Part shown: piece after piece, positions 1 through 6,839 of the stretch
How positions within the stretch are numbered: position 1 is the stretch's first letter
Layout: each line of letters begins with the position of its first letter
Source: UBA1672 sp033851915
GTDB lineage: Bacteria; Pseudomonadota; Alphaproteobacteria; Micavibrionales; Micavibrionaceae
Direction of reading: 5' to 3'
Assembly (NCBI GenBank): GCA_033851915.1
Contig: JAWSVM010000006.1
Location: 1 to 21,285, forward strand
DNA: 21,285 nt
Position numbers and translations under genes: made by a program
Notes under the pieces: generated by a model
Databases searched by the model: none
Seen by the model: only the letters and a program-made list of their open reading frames with translations
What the model was told of the DNA's origin: nothing

Positions 1-15
1 AAAAGTTTATGAAGG
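1..15. repeat. Terminal redundancy, left copy (circular contig overlap)
   Basis: Bases 1-15 (AAAAGTTTATGAAGG) are identical to 21271-21285. The simplest reading is a circular molecule of 21,270 bp cut open with a short duplicate end. The minus-strand gene closes cleanly across the join, which supports this. Confidence 0.75.
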
Positions 16-653
16 AAGGATTTGCTTTTTTCTAATTCCAAAGCCTCCCGCTCTTCTTTTAGGCTTTTTTCTTTTTCTTCAAGCTGTGCTTTCAGTTCTG
101 CTTTTTCTTTGTCCAGCGTATCGGCTTTTTCCTGAGCAGCCTTTTCTTGATTGGCGATACGATCTTCAAGGGATTTGATAGATTTTCCCCAATCGTTATT
201 TGTGTCACTTGTGTCACCTCTTTGATCTTCTAAGAGCCTTGTGAAGTTCTTTATGCTTTCGGATTGGTTCTCTATTTGTGTTTTAAAATATTCCTCAAAC
301 TCCTTTGAGGTATCTCTTTCACGCAATCTTTCTTCTTTTTCTTTCTCCAACATATCTTCGAGCAATTCAGAATGTTTTTTCTGTGCTTCGAGCCGTTCTT
401 GTAAAACGGCAACTTTATTTGATTGTTCCGGCACTTTAGAGTCACGCTTTTTGTCAGTTTTTACAGTTTTAGAATTGTCATCATCGTCAGGATTTTTTAA
501 AGTTTTATAGACTCTTGTTAGTTCTGATACATCAACCATTTTACGCCCTTTAGCGCCTAGTTCAATGGATAACGTCCCTGATTCAATGTCATTATATATA
601 GTAGCGCGACTAACGCCTGCCATTTGTGACGCTTTTGATATTGTTACGAGCAT
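1..653 (-). CDS. Plasmid HTH DNA-binding protein with long coiled coil (crosses the circular junction)
   Basis: The frame begins at ATG 653 and runs off base 1. If the molecule is closed through the 15-bp terminal overlap, it continues from base 21270 and stops at 21264-21266, giving 219 aa ending HKLFA. Residues 1-50 look like a MerR/excisionase-type helix-turn-helix (SQMAGVSRATIYNDIESG). Residues from about 70 onward are almost wholly Glu/Lys/Gln-rich heptads, a long coiled coil. This layout is familiar from small plasmid proteins annotated as KfrA-like or plasmid replication/partition DNA-binding proteins, often encoded near rep. It is divergent from repC across a repeat-rich region, so autoregulation or a part in partition/copy control is plausible. 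The specific role is inference; the HTH plus coiled coil is what the sequence shows. The ATG has only a weak upstream purine stretch. Confidence 0.7.
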   Translation of the reverse strand, partial: MLVTISKASQMAGVSRATIYNDIESGTLSIELGAKGRKMVDVSELTRVYKTLKNPDDDDNSKTVKTDKKRDSKVPEQSNKVAVLQERLEAQKKHSELLEDMLEKEKEERLRERDTSKEFEEYFKTQIENQSESIKNFTRLLEDQRGDTSDTNNDWGKSIKSLEDRIANQEKAAQEKADTLDKEKAELKAQLEEKEKSLKEEREALELEKSKSFLHKL

Positions 654-708
654 TTTGTTAATCCATTACATAGTTAGACGTTTTTGACATTTTTATAATA
701 CAGAAATA

Positions 709-832
709 TGTAAGTATTGTAATAACCAAAATGTTACATATTTTTACAAAGGTGACGAAATATCACAGAACTTACAACTATTTTTGTTTCCAGTTTTGTT
801 TAATAGTGTAAGTTATGTAACTGTAAGTAATG
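709..832. repeat. Iteron-like TGTAAGT motif cluster
   Basis: TGTAAGT occurs at 709-715, 807-813 and 822-828, and its complement ACTTACA at 770-776. The two right-hand copies extend to TGTAAGTTATG and TGTAAGTAATG, 15 bp apart. The cluster lies in the AT-rich region between the divergent HTH gene and repC. It could be an operator for the HTH protein, a partition site or Rep-binding iterons. RepC-family origins normally lie inside repC, so I favour an operator or centromere-like site. Confidence 0.45.
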
Positions 833-894
833 AAAGATTTTCCAGAGAACCCCTGTTTTATAACGTTTTCTTGGCTCATAAGTTACACTATTAA
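800..894. repeat. 18-bp inverted repeat (17/18 match), 59-bp spacer
   Basis: Bases 800-817 and the reverse complement of 877-894 differ at one position only (TTAATAGTGTAA-G/C-TTATG). The left arm includes one of the TGTAAGT motifs. No convincing gene lies between the arms; an open frame from 830 has no ribosome binding site or recognisable protein. Such a long paired site suggests protein binding by the adjacent HTH protein, or a folded element. A promoter here is not evident. Confidence 0.5.
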
Positions 895-1052
895 CGTTGC
901 GAGGAGTTTAACTCCTGTCAGTTGCGTACTTTGTGTATTTTTGTTATGTTCTTTTATACCGATTCCTTCCACAGGATTCGATTTTCACATGACATTCCGT
1001 CAATATCATCATTTAGAAGAGGGAAGGCAGAAGACTTAGTAAACCAGACAAT

Positions 1053-1080
1053 AAAAAACCACTGCTGAAACAGTGGCTTT
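1053..1080. terminator. Bidirectional terminator-like hairpin
   Basis: CCACTG (1059-1064), a six-base loop and CAGTGG (1071-1076) form a perfect 6-bp stem. It is flanked by six A at 1053-1058 and CTTTT at 1077-1081, so a T-run follows the stem on either strand, longer on the minus strand. Confidence 0.55.
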
Positions 1081-1203
1081 TAAAAAGAGAGGTAAGCTCT
1101 CAATAATCTAAGTAAATCTTACCTCTCTAGCGAATCGAATGCAAGTCAAAAGTGACTTTTGCAGACTCTTTTTTGCACCTTATTTACATGGTTTTGACAG
1201 TCA
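1081..1203 (-). ncRNA. Candidate antisense (counter-transcribed) RNA to the repC leader
   Basis: A perfect 11-bp inverted repeat (1086-1096 with 1118-1128, 21-nt loop) is followed on the minus strand by TTTTT, a strong intrinsic terminator in that direction. A -10-like GATAAT lies on the minus strand at 1215-1210, just inside the repC leader, with only a poor -35. A transcript from about 1203 to 1081 would be antisense to the repC leader. repABC plasmids are known to control RepC with a short antisense RNA that ends in a stem-loop terminator upstream of repC, and the position fits. The promoter and the 5' end are inference. Confidence 0.35.
1147..1161. promoter_or_regulatory. Small palindrome in repC leader
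   Basis: CAAAAGT-G-ACTTTTG is a perfect 7-bp inverted repeat around one central base, 58 bp before the repC start. It may be an operator or part of leader RNA folding. Function not shown. Confidence 0.35.
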
Positions 1204-1218
1204 GCTTTTATTATCATT

Positions 1219-2595
1219 ATGAGCAATTATTTACAAAACATAGCAGAACTAAAACAGGGCAGAGGAGGGCGCATAAGCTCTTCCTCACATCGTAAATCAT
1301 ACGCGCAAGCAGACGACTTTACCGGATTAGAAGAAAACGTGAACCGTTATGATCTTCTTTTGCTGGTCAAACGCATGGGTAAGCAAGCAGGATTTACCCC
1401 GCGCATGATTAATCTACTGGATTACTATATGGCTTTTACCAGAGAGATTGATTGGGAGCAGGGGAGTTCACCTATTATCTATCAATCACTGTCCAAGACT
1501 GCCCTTGATATGGGGGTGTCCGAACGCCAAGTACAGAGATTAGAGCAAAGCTTGTTCGAAGCAGGGGCTTTAACATGGCATGATAGCGGTAATCATAAAC
1601 GTTACGGCAAGCGTGATAAAACAGGCCGGATTATGTACGCCTATGGTGTTGATCTAACACCTCTAGCTTATCTTAAAGCCTCGTTAGAAGAACGCTTGCA
1701 AGAAAAACGCATGATAGATGCGGCATGGATGGAGACAAAACGCCAGATTTCTTATTATAGAGGCCAAATCCGTAGCCTTATGTGTGAGATGGAGCTTTTG
1801 ACCTTGGACGGGCAGGGCGATTACACGAGCGAGCTTCTCATACTTCAAAAAGCATATGAGCCACTAGCGATACAAATACGCACCCATTTAAGCCTTGAGA
1901 ACGTAAGAACACTCCTTGCCAAGCATAAAGAGCTATATAATGAAGCTCTAAACGTTCTTAATGATCAAAATGTGGATAAAACATCTATTATTAAAGAAGA
2001 AACAAAAGAAAAGTCACCCAGAAGCGACACGGATGACGTTCACTATAACTCTACAATAAAAAAACAATCTAATAAATTAGATACAACAAAAGGTATGGCT
2101 TCGCCCAATGCTTTGCAAAAAAGCAGTAGCGAGCCTCAAGAGCTACAGACCCCAACATCAAATCAAGTCGATATATTCCTAAACAGGGAAGAAAGCTTTA
2201 GCGATGAAGAAGCATTGATCCTACAGACAGGGCTACAGCATATTACTTTGAAACAAGCCCTCAATGCCTCAAGTGAAAAGTTCAGAGATCACATGCCAAT
2301 GGAATTCCGTCCGATGAACTGGAATGATTTTGTGAGCGCAGCCTATGCGATGAAGGGAGAATTGTTCATTAGCCAAGCATCTTGGGCTAGAGCGTGTGGA
2401 TTGTTGGGGCGAACAGGCGCAGCAATTTGTTTGCTTTTGACGGATAAAGCGCAGCAAAGAGAGAATAAGCCCGTGCAAAAGACTGGTGCTTACTTCAATG
2501 CGATGATTAACCGCGCAAAAGGCGGTGAGCTTCACTTACACAACTCTATATTCGGGATATTGCAGAAAGAATACGGCGAATTGGAAGCAGCTTAA
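1219..2595 (+). CDS. repC: Replication initiation protein RepC
   Basis: A 458-aa protein in the usual RepC size range (about 400-450). It initiates plasmid replication by binding the origin, which in this family lies inside repC itself. The N-terminal domain (about 40-150) shows the family pattern: helices NRYDLLLLVKRMGKQAG, a winged-helix stretch with SLSKTALDMGVSERQVQRLEQSLFEAGAL, and the KRYGKRDKTG...YAYGVDLTPLAYL signature that marks the end of the domain. A charged low-complexity linker at about 250-320 is encoded by an AT-rich segment. The C-terminal domain (about 335-458) has the Trp/Arg-rich helix and the VQKTGAYFNAMINRAKGGEL motif before the end. ATG 1219 has no clear Shine-Dalgarno sequence, but it is the only start upstream of the conserved domain. 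No repA or repB lies upstream, so this is a repC-only replicon. Family call strong; copy-control mechanism inferred. Confidence 0.93.
   Translation: MSNYLQNIAELKQGRGGRISSSSHRKSYAQADDFTGLEENVNRYDLLLLVKRMGKQAGFTPRMINLLDYYMAFTREIDWEQGSSPIIYQSLSKTALDMGVSERQVQRLEQSLFEAGALTWHDSGNHKRYGKRDKTGRIMYAYGVDLTPLAYLKASLEERLQEKRMIDAAWMETKRQISYYRGQIRSLMCEMELLTLDGQGDYTSELLILQKAYEPLAIQIRTHLSLENVRTLLAKHKELYNEALNVLNDQNVDKTSIIKEETKEKSPRSDTDDVHYNSTIKKQSNKLDTTKGMASPNALQKSSSEPQELQTPTSNQVDIFLNREESFSDEEALILQTGLQHITLKQALNASSEKFRDHMPMEFRPMNWNDFVSAAYAMKGELFISQASWARACGLLGRTGAAICLLLTDKAQQRENKPVQKTGAYFNAMINRAKGGELHLHNSIFGILQKEYGELEAA
1975..2100. other. Candidate origin of replication inside repC
   Basis: Within repC this stretch is markedly A-rich on the top strand (for example a run of seven A at 2058-2064). 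It encodes a disordered Lys/Thr/Ser linker between the two RepC domains. In repABC plasmids the origin maps to an AT-rich segment in the middle of repC; by position and composition this is the counterpart. Placement is inference from the family. Confidence 0.45.
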
Positions 2596-2596
2596 A

Positions 2597-2625
2597 TTGA
2601 CATTAGTTTTTTAATGTTATAACAT
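2597..2625 (+). promoter_or_regulatory. Toxin-antitoxin promoter with palindromic operator
   Basis: TTGACA (2597-2602), a 15-bp spacer and TATAAC (2618-2623) resemble a sigma70 promoter. A perfect 12-bp palindrome, ATGTTATAACAT (2614-2625), covers the -10. This fits the usual autorepression of a toxin-antitoxin operon by its antitoxin. ATAACTTAC at 2631-2639 is the complement of the GTAAGTTAT core found in the repeats upstream of repC. Confidence 0.55.
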
Positions 2626-2652
2626 ATGTAATAACTTACGGAGTTTAAGGAT

Positions 2653-2874
2653 ATGGAATTAAAAGTTACAAAAATCGGAAATTCTCTTGGTGTTATTTTA
2701 CCAAAGGAATTATTGGCAAATTTAAAGCTGGATAAGGGTGACACTCTTTGGGTGAGCGAAGCGCAGTCCGGTTTTCGTATTACGCCTTATGATCCAGAGT
2801 TTGGTGCACAGATGGATGCTGCTCGTAAAATTATGAAGAAACGCCGCAATGTTTTACATGAGCTTGCCAAATGA
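2653..2874 (+). CDS. AbrB/MazE-type antitoxin of a Doc toxin
   Basis: A 73-aa protein. Residues 1-48 are a swapped-hairpin AbrB/SpoVT DNA-binding domain (KVTKIGNSLGVILPKELL, then LDKGDTLWV). Residues 50-73 form a basic amphipathic helix (AARKIMKKRRNVLHELAK) of the kind that wraps and neutralises the partner toxin. Its stop overlaps the toxin start in an ATGA, so translation is coupled. A Shine-Dalgarno AAGGA stands just before ATG 2653. It probably represses its own promoter through the palindrome at 2614-2625. Pairing of an AbrB-fold antitoxin with Doc, instead of the Phd fold seen in phage P1, is known elsewhere; the pair here is read from adjacency and overlap. Confidence 0.85.
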   Translation: MELKVTKIGNSLGVILPKELLANLKLDKGDTLWVSEAQSGFRITPYDPEFGAQMDAARKIMKKRRNVLHELAK

Positions 2875-3263
2875 CCAAAGAATATAACTGGATTTTAGAG
2901 AGCGTGGTTCACGCTATTCATGATGAACAAATAGCAGAGCATGGTGGATTGCAGGGAACACGTGATATTACGTTATTGCAGTCTGCTTTAGGTCGCCCGC
3001 TGAATTTAGCTGTTTATGGTGATCCTGATATAGCAGAATTGGCAGCCGCTTATGGTTACGGCATTTCTCGTAATCATCCTTTTAACGATGGTAATAAACG
3101 CAGTGCTTTTGTGGTTGTTGAATTATTTCTTATGCTAAACGGCTATAATTTGATTGCGGATGATGGCGCGTGTGTTCTTATCATGCTTGATGTTGCCAGC
3201 GGTGAAATCACAGAAGAGGCCTTTGCTTCGTGGATTAGAGATCATATTGAATCCTCTAAATAA
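2871..3263 (+). CDS. doc: Doc (death-on-curing) toxin, Fic fold
   Basis: A 130-aa protein matching the usual Doc length. The Fic-family active-site motif HPFNDGNKR is intact at residues 69-77, with the catalytic His 69 and the K-R ending typical of Doc. The conserved GLQGTRDITLLQSALGRP segment (about 26-43) of the family precedes it. Doc proteins phosphorylate elongation factor EF-Tu and stop translation; that activity is family knowledge, not shown here. The gene overlaps the antitoxin gene by 4 bp. On a plasmid the pair would kill plasmid-free daughters. It also sits in the half of the molecule that enters a recipient early, given the oriT polarity proposed at 6567-6604. Confidence 0.92.
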   Translation: MTKEYNWILESVVHAIHDEQIAEHGGLQGTRDITLLQSALGRPLNLAVYGDPDIAELAAAYGYGISRNHPFNDGNKRSAFVVVELFLMLNGYNLIADDGACVLIMLDVASGEITEEAFASWIRDHIESSK

Positions 3264-3335
3264 TTAATCACCAGTTGCCAATGCCCGCATATTTTTGTTT
3301 TATGAATATACCCTTGTTTTTAGGAGAAGTTTTTG

Positions 3336-3575
3336 ATGCCTGATAATGATTTGAATGAAGAGAAATACATTGAAGGCCAGCTTGAGGCGTTAGAAGGCGA
3401 GCGCAAAGCGATCCAAGAGGAATATGATGCGGGCAACGTATCAGAAAAAGATTACAAAGTTCTTCTGGCTAAAAACGAATATCTGGTTGCCCAAATTAAA
3501 GAACGTAACCAGCAGAACGAAGATAAGAACCGTGAACAAACACATGAACGCAAACGTGAGCGGTTTAATGATTAA
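3336..3575 (+). CDS. Small charged coiled-coil protein in mobilization operon
   Basis: A 79-aa protein from ATG 3336, preceded by AGGAG at 3322-3326. A TTG one codon earlier is possible but less likely. It is highly charged: an acidic N-terminal half with the heptad pattern YIEGQLEALEGERKAIQEEY, then a Lys/Arg/Gln-rich tail. No membrane segment or known domain is visible. It lies 9 bp before the coupling-protein gene and is probably cotranscribed with it, so an accessory role in DNA transfer is possible. That role is inferred only from position. Confidence 0.7.
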   Translation: MPDNDLNEEKYIEGQLEALEGERKAIQEEYDAGNVSEKDYKVLLAKNEYLVAQIKERNQQNEDKNREQTHERKRERFND

Positions 3576-3584
3576 GGAAATAAT

Positions 3585-5669
3585 ATGGGGCAACCAAGAG
3601 CAGCAGCGCAGCGTAAATTAGGCTTTACAGCACGGCTGTACTATTTGAGTTTTGGAATCTTGGCTCTAATCTGGTTTGCGGCATATTCTTTTGGTTCAAT
3701 AATGGTGGTCATTGACGGGGTTGCATCACGCGGCGTTTCTTTTGATCTTGATGGTCGCATAGATTTACAAGCATTTTTACTGACTTTTGGCGGATTATGC
3801 GCGGTGTGGTTTGCACTTACCGGAACAAAATACAGCGTTGTAAAAGTTCCAAGGGTTTTGCCAAAGCTGGAAGGCCTAGCTGTTGTTTTGTTAATTGGTT
3901 ATTTTTTGTGCCGGACTGACATGCAAATCATTGCCGATTTTTTCCAAAAAGAAGACTTTCCTATTATATTACTTTTTCTGATCCCTGTATGGGCAGTTAT
4001 GATTTTAGCCAAGATCAATGACTGGCTTGGCGCTCCGCTTAAAAAAGTACCTTCTTTTTTGTGGCATTTGATTTTACCCGTTTTGATTATTCTAACGCCT
4101 TTTGGTGATCTCACCCCAAATATGCACATCTCCGGAGAGGGGTTTTTGGTCATTGGCGTTCCGTTTCTGATTTTTGCGTTGCCTGCTTATTATCGGCTTG
4201 GGCTTGAATACGTCAAAGAACATCCTGAATACCGCAAGATGTTTATATTTGGGCGAGGAGGGGCTGCGCGTTGGGGCGGTCTATACTCATTTTTAAAATA
4301 TGACTTCAATGATTTTATCAGAGGCAAAGAGGTTAAATCTGCCCCTATCTATTGCGGCGGCACACTATGGTATGATGATGTAAAATTAAATGGGCGTCAT
4401 ATAGGCCTTGATAGTGATTCAATGATGCTCACAGTAGCAGCAATGGGCGGGGGTAAATCTTTATATGGGGCGTGGAATACATTGCTTTCATGGCAGGGCG
4501 GGGCATTCGTTCTTGATCCTAAAGGGGAGCATGCCCAAAGAACCATAGATGTAAGAGGAGAGATTAACGCCGCGCATGTGCTTGACCCATGGGGCGAGGT
4601 CAAACATCTTTATGATGGTGAAATTGGAGCAACCTTTAACCCGCTTGAAGAAATAGACATTGAAAGCCCGAATGCCAAAGACGATATATTTCAGATTGTC
4701 GAGAGCTGCATCATGCAAGAGGCCGATGAAAATGCTAACTCAAAGCACTTTAGAGAAAATGCCCAGAAGATCATGACGGGGGTTATTGCCCATGTCTTGA
4801 GTGAATATCCAGAAAAAGACCATAATCTGCCTACTATTTACGATATTATTTTGACGGGTTCTCCTGAAGGCACAATTAGTATGCCTGAAGCGTTTAATGT
4901 TTTGGTTGATCGCATGGCAATGAATAATGCTATGGGACGCGCTCCGATGGATGCAGTTAAAGTGCTGAAGGAAGCCGGAGAGAATGAGCGCGGCGGGTTT
5001 ATAACGACACTTGCCACTGGATTAAGCTGGGTGAATACTCCTGTACTCCGACCAATATTGATAAAGTCATCATTTAAACTCAGAGACATCAAGCAGAAAA
5101 GAGAAACTGTTTATCTGGTTGTGCCGTTTGAGCATATGAAGAACCATAGCCGCTTTTTACGAACAGTGGTGAGCTTGGGACTTATGGCTTGCCGTGAACA
5201 TGCCGATCATGATTTTAAAACACTATACTTACTTGATGAGTTTCCGCAGCTCGGAACATTCAGGCCGATCAAAGAGGGACTTGTGACGCTTCGAAGTCGT
5301 GACGTTAAAATCTGGATGCATCTGCAAAACTTGGGACAGCTTAAAGAGCGATACGGGAATTGGCAGGACTTTATGAGTTCGTGCGATAAGCAGTTTTTTG
5401 CGGTGAATGATCATGGCAGCGCAGAAGAAATATCCAAGATGTTAGGCGATTATGTTGAAAGATGGGTTGAGGGCAAAGATGGTGAAACCAAAGCTATTGA
5501 TAAGAACAGGCCGTTGCGATCACCGTCCGAGGTTATGGAAGAACTCAAGAAGGGTTCAGGGCTTCAATATGTGTTGCCTTCTGATGGCCTGCCATTGAGA
5601 TTAAAGCTCGTGCCGTTTAAGAAGAACTTTAAGAAATATGGAACAGTGAAGGGGAATAAGTTTGGTTGA
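3585..5669 (+). CDS. Type IV coupling protein, VirD4/TraG family
   Basis: A 694-aa inner-membrane ATPase that links a relaxase-DNA complex to a type IV secretion channel. The N-terminal ~210 residues contain about six hydrophobic stretches, more than the two typical of VirD4/TraG. The Walker A motif GGGKS is at 288-292, followed by the DPKGE motif characteristic of VirD4 proteins. The Walker B segment LYLLDE ends at about 552. After it come the VKIWMHLQNLGQLKERYG segment and the C-terminal family ending LPLRLKLVPFKKNFKKYG. GGAAATAAT precedes ATG 3585. The stop overlaps the next gene by 8 bp. No VirB/Trb channel genes exist in the window, so it would have to serve a channel encoded elsewhere. 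Confidence 0.93.
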   Translation: MGQPRAAAQRKLGFTARLYYLSFGILALIWFAAYSFGSIMVVIDGVASRGVSFDLDGRIDLQAFLLTFGGLCAVWFALTGTKYSVVKVPRVLPKLEGLAVVLLIGYFLCRTDMQIIADFFQKEDFPIILLFLIPVWAVMILAKINDWLGAPLKKVPSFLWHLILPVLIILTPFGDLTPNMHISGEGFLVIGVPFLIFALPAYYRLGLEYVKEHPEYRKMFIFGRGGAARWGGLYSFLKYDFNDFIRGKEVKSAPIYCGGTLWYDDVKLNGRHIGLDSDSMMLTVAAMGGGKSLYGAWNTLLSWQGGAFVLDPKGEHAQRTIDVRGEINAAHVLDPWGEVKHLYDGEIGATFNPLEEIDIESPNAKDDIFQIVESCIMQEADENANSKHFRENAQKIMTGVIAHVLSEYPEKDHNLPTIYDIILTGSPEGTISMPEAFNVLVDRMAMNNAMGRAPMDAVKVLKEAGENERGGFITTLATGLSWVNTPVLRPILIKSSFKLRDIKQKRETVYLVVPFEHMKNHSRFLRTVVSLGLMACREHADHDFKTLYLLDEFPQLGTFRPIKEGLVTLRSRDVKIWMHLQNLGQLKERYGNWQDFMSSCDKQFFAVNDHGSAEEISKMLGDYVERWVEGKDGETKAIDKNRPLRSPSEVMEELKKGSGLQYVLPSDGLPLRLKLVPFKKNFKKYGTVKGNKFG

Positions 5670-6123
5670 TAAAATATGGAGTAAGTTTTCCAAAATATTG
5701 GGAGTAGAAGAAAAAGTTGAAAAAACAGCTCATAATGAGATGCACATTGTTACAGCAGCATTAATGATTCATGTGTCTTTTACTCATGATGATTTTAGTG
5801 AAGCAGAAAAGGTAAGTGTTTTGTCCTGTATTCAGGATCACTTTGATTTGGATGAAGATGTGGCGCATCAAATTGTTGAGAAGGCCACGGGGTGTCACGA
5901 AAATTCCATTGATCTTTATGGCTTTACGCGTGTGATCATGAAGGAACTTGAGCAAGAGGGGCAGAAAGACATTGTAAGGTTGCTCTACCGCGTTGCATTT
6001 GCAGATAAGCATTTGGATCATTTTGAAGATCAGATAATAGCAAAAATATCAGGATTACTTGGAATTGGTGTGCGTGATCGTGTGCTTATAAAGCAAGAGG
6101 TTCGCGCGGAAACTAAAGTTTAA
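5662..6123 (+). CDS. TerB-like (tellurite-resistance TerB family) protein
   Basis: A 153-aa all-helical protein from a TTG start at 5662 with AGGGGAA just upstream; it overlaps the coupling-protein gene by 8 bp. The pattern of paired helices with acidic turns (ADKHLDHFEDQIIAKISGLLGI, SEAEKVSVLSCIQDHFDLDEDV) is that of the TerB/DUF533 fold, which is built around acidic metal-binding residues. The biochemical role of TerB proteins is unsettled; they are linked to membrane stress and phage or colicin resistance. Its overlap with a coupling-protein gene suggests a role in transfer or at the membrane. Its stop shares bases with the stop of the convergent gene at 6120. Confidence 0.75.
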   Translation: MVDKIWSKFSKILGVEEKVEKTAHNEMHIVTAALMIHVSFTHDDFSEAEKVSVLSCIQDHFDLDEDVAHQIVEKATGCHENSIDLYGFTRVIMKELEQEGQKDIVRLLYRVAFADKHLDHFEDQIIAKISGLLGIGVRDRVLIKQEVRAETKV

Positions 6124-6461
6124 GACTTATATTTTTCTTCCCTGTGCTTAATTCTACGAGTTTCAGCCTCGGTTTTTGGTAAGGGATCAAGATCGAATAA
6201 GCTACGTTCTTTGTCACCAATAACATATTCATCAATGAGGGAGGCGAGCTTCTTGGCAAAGCTTGAGCGTGGGTTTTTCTCCATGTGAAATCCAGCAAGT
6301 CCACCCATGATGATCTTACGGCGTGTGTCACGCTTTCTTTCGGCTTCTTTTTCCCGTGCAGAGATGTCTTTGAGCTGTGCATCTATTTGGGCAATCTTTT
6401 TATCATAGGCCTCATTGATAGCGGCTTTCTTTTCTTCGAGTGTTAGTTTGCGCTTGTCCAT
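6120..6461 (-). CDS. TraD-like mobilization accessory protein
   Basis: A 113-aa protein from ATG 6461, which has AGGAT 6-7 bases upstream; the frame extends upstream to 6575, but that would run through the nick region. Residues 1-45 are a Lys/Glu-rich coiled coil. Residues 46-60 carry the AERKRDTRRKIIMGGLAG signature of the TraD/MobC-like family, which accompanies Q-type relaxases (for example TraC/TraD beside TraA on Ti plasmids). Such proteins are small relaxosome partners acting at oriT. Divergent placement from the relaxase gene, with oriT between, fits. The exact subfamily is less certain. Confidence 0.75.
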   Translation of the reverse strand: MDKRKLTLEEKKAAINEAYDKKIAQIDAQLKDISAREKEAERKRDTRRKIIMGGLAGFHMEKNPRSSFAKKLASLIDEYVIGDKERSLFDLDPLPKTEAETRRIKHREEKYKS

Positions 6462-6566
6462 GACAACATCCTGATCCAGTTCTGACGACCTCAGAGTAGC
6501 GCGCGTTTGAAATTGAGTCCAGAAAATGTTATCTTTGACCATAGGCGCATCCCGCAATGAAGATGA

Positions 6567-6604
6567 AGGGCGCACTTATACAAACTCGCTGCGCTAGAGT
6601 TTGT
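6567..6604 (-). other. Origin of transfer (RSF1010/Ti Q-type oriT) with nic site
   Basis: Read on the minus strand, a perfect 8-bp inverted repeat ACAAACTC / GAGTTTGT (6604-6597 and 6587-6580, 9-base loop) is followed directly by ATAAGTGCGCCCT. This has the architecture of RSF1010-type origins: a stem, then a short AT stretch, then GCG/CCCT, with cleavage expected between G (6571) and C (6570) on the minus strand. It lies between the mobilization gene and the MOBQ relaxase gene, as expected. Transfer would proceed toward lower coordinates, so the relaxase gene enters last. The cleavage position is by analogy. Confidence 0.85.
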
Positions 6605-6646
6605 GTACGATCTTAATTCCTAGCGGAGGCGCGATGCGCTTAGCAA

Positions 6647-6821
6647 TGTGCCTTGGGGCACAATGAGAGGATAACCTTCCTCTCAAACTCTGAGGTGAAC
6701 ATGGGCACACAATCCGTTTCCATGTCCAAAAAGTGGGGTATCCGTTGTCTAACCCCATATGCCTTTCAGGCATCAAAGAAGGTTTTGTCCTTCTTAAACT
6801 GACAACAAACATGGGTGTTTG
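6647..6821. other. Array of seven consecutive stem-loops between oriT and relaxase gene
   Basis: Seven non-overlapping perfect hairpins follow one another: 6647-6662 (6-bp stem, 4 loop), 6664-6685 (7, 8), 6699-6725 (6, 15), 6734-6757 (6, 12), 6759-6773 (6, 3), 6776-6795 (7, 6) and 6806-6821 (6, 4). About half of the 175 bases are in stems. There is no convincing gene; a minus-strand frame across the region resembles no protein. It could be a structured 5' leader of the relaxase mRNA, a non-coding RNA, or a single-strand structure used in conjugative DNA processing. The structure is seen; the function is unknown. Confidence 0.65.
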
Positions 6822-6839
6822 AACCCGCATGGAGTAATC

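Noticed and set aside
241..510. Plus-strand 89-aa frame
   Set aside because: Antisense shadow of the Glu/Lys coiled coil of the HTH protein, Ser/Phe-rich.
684..699. TTGACA and TATAAT close together upstream of the HTH gene
   Set aside because: Spacing is only 4 bp, so they cannot be the -35 and -10 of one promoter.
830..1039. Open frame of 69 aa upstream of repC
   Set aside because: No ribosome site, Cys/Phe-rich composition unlike a protein, and it runs through the inverted-repeat arm at 877-894.
1194..1222. TTGACA at 1194-1199 as repC promoter
   Set aside because: A 17-bp spacer would put the -10 on top of the repC start codon; the -10 sequence there is poor.
6594..6830. Minus-strand frame between oriT and relaxase
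   Set aside because: It coincides with the stem-loop array, has no ribosome site and shows a Pro/Arg/Cys-rich, non-protein-like composition.
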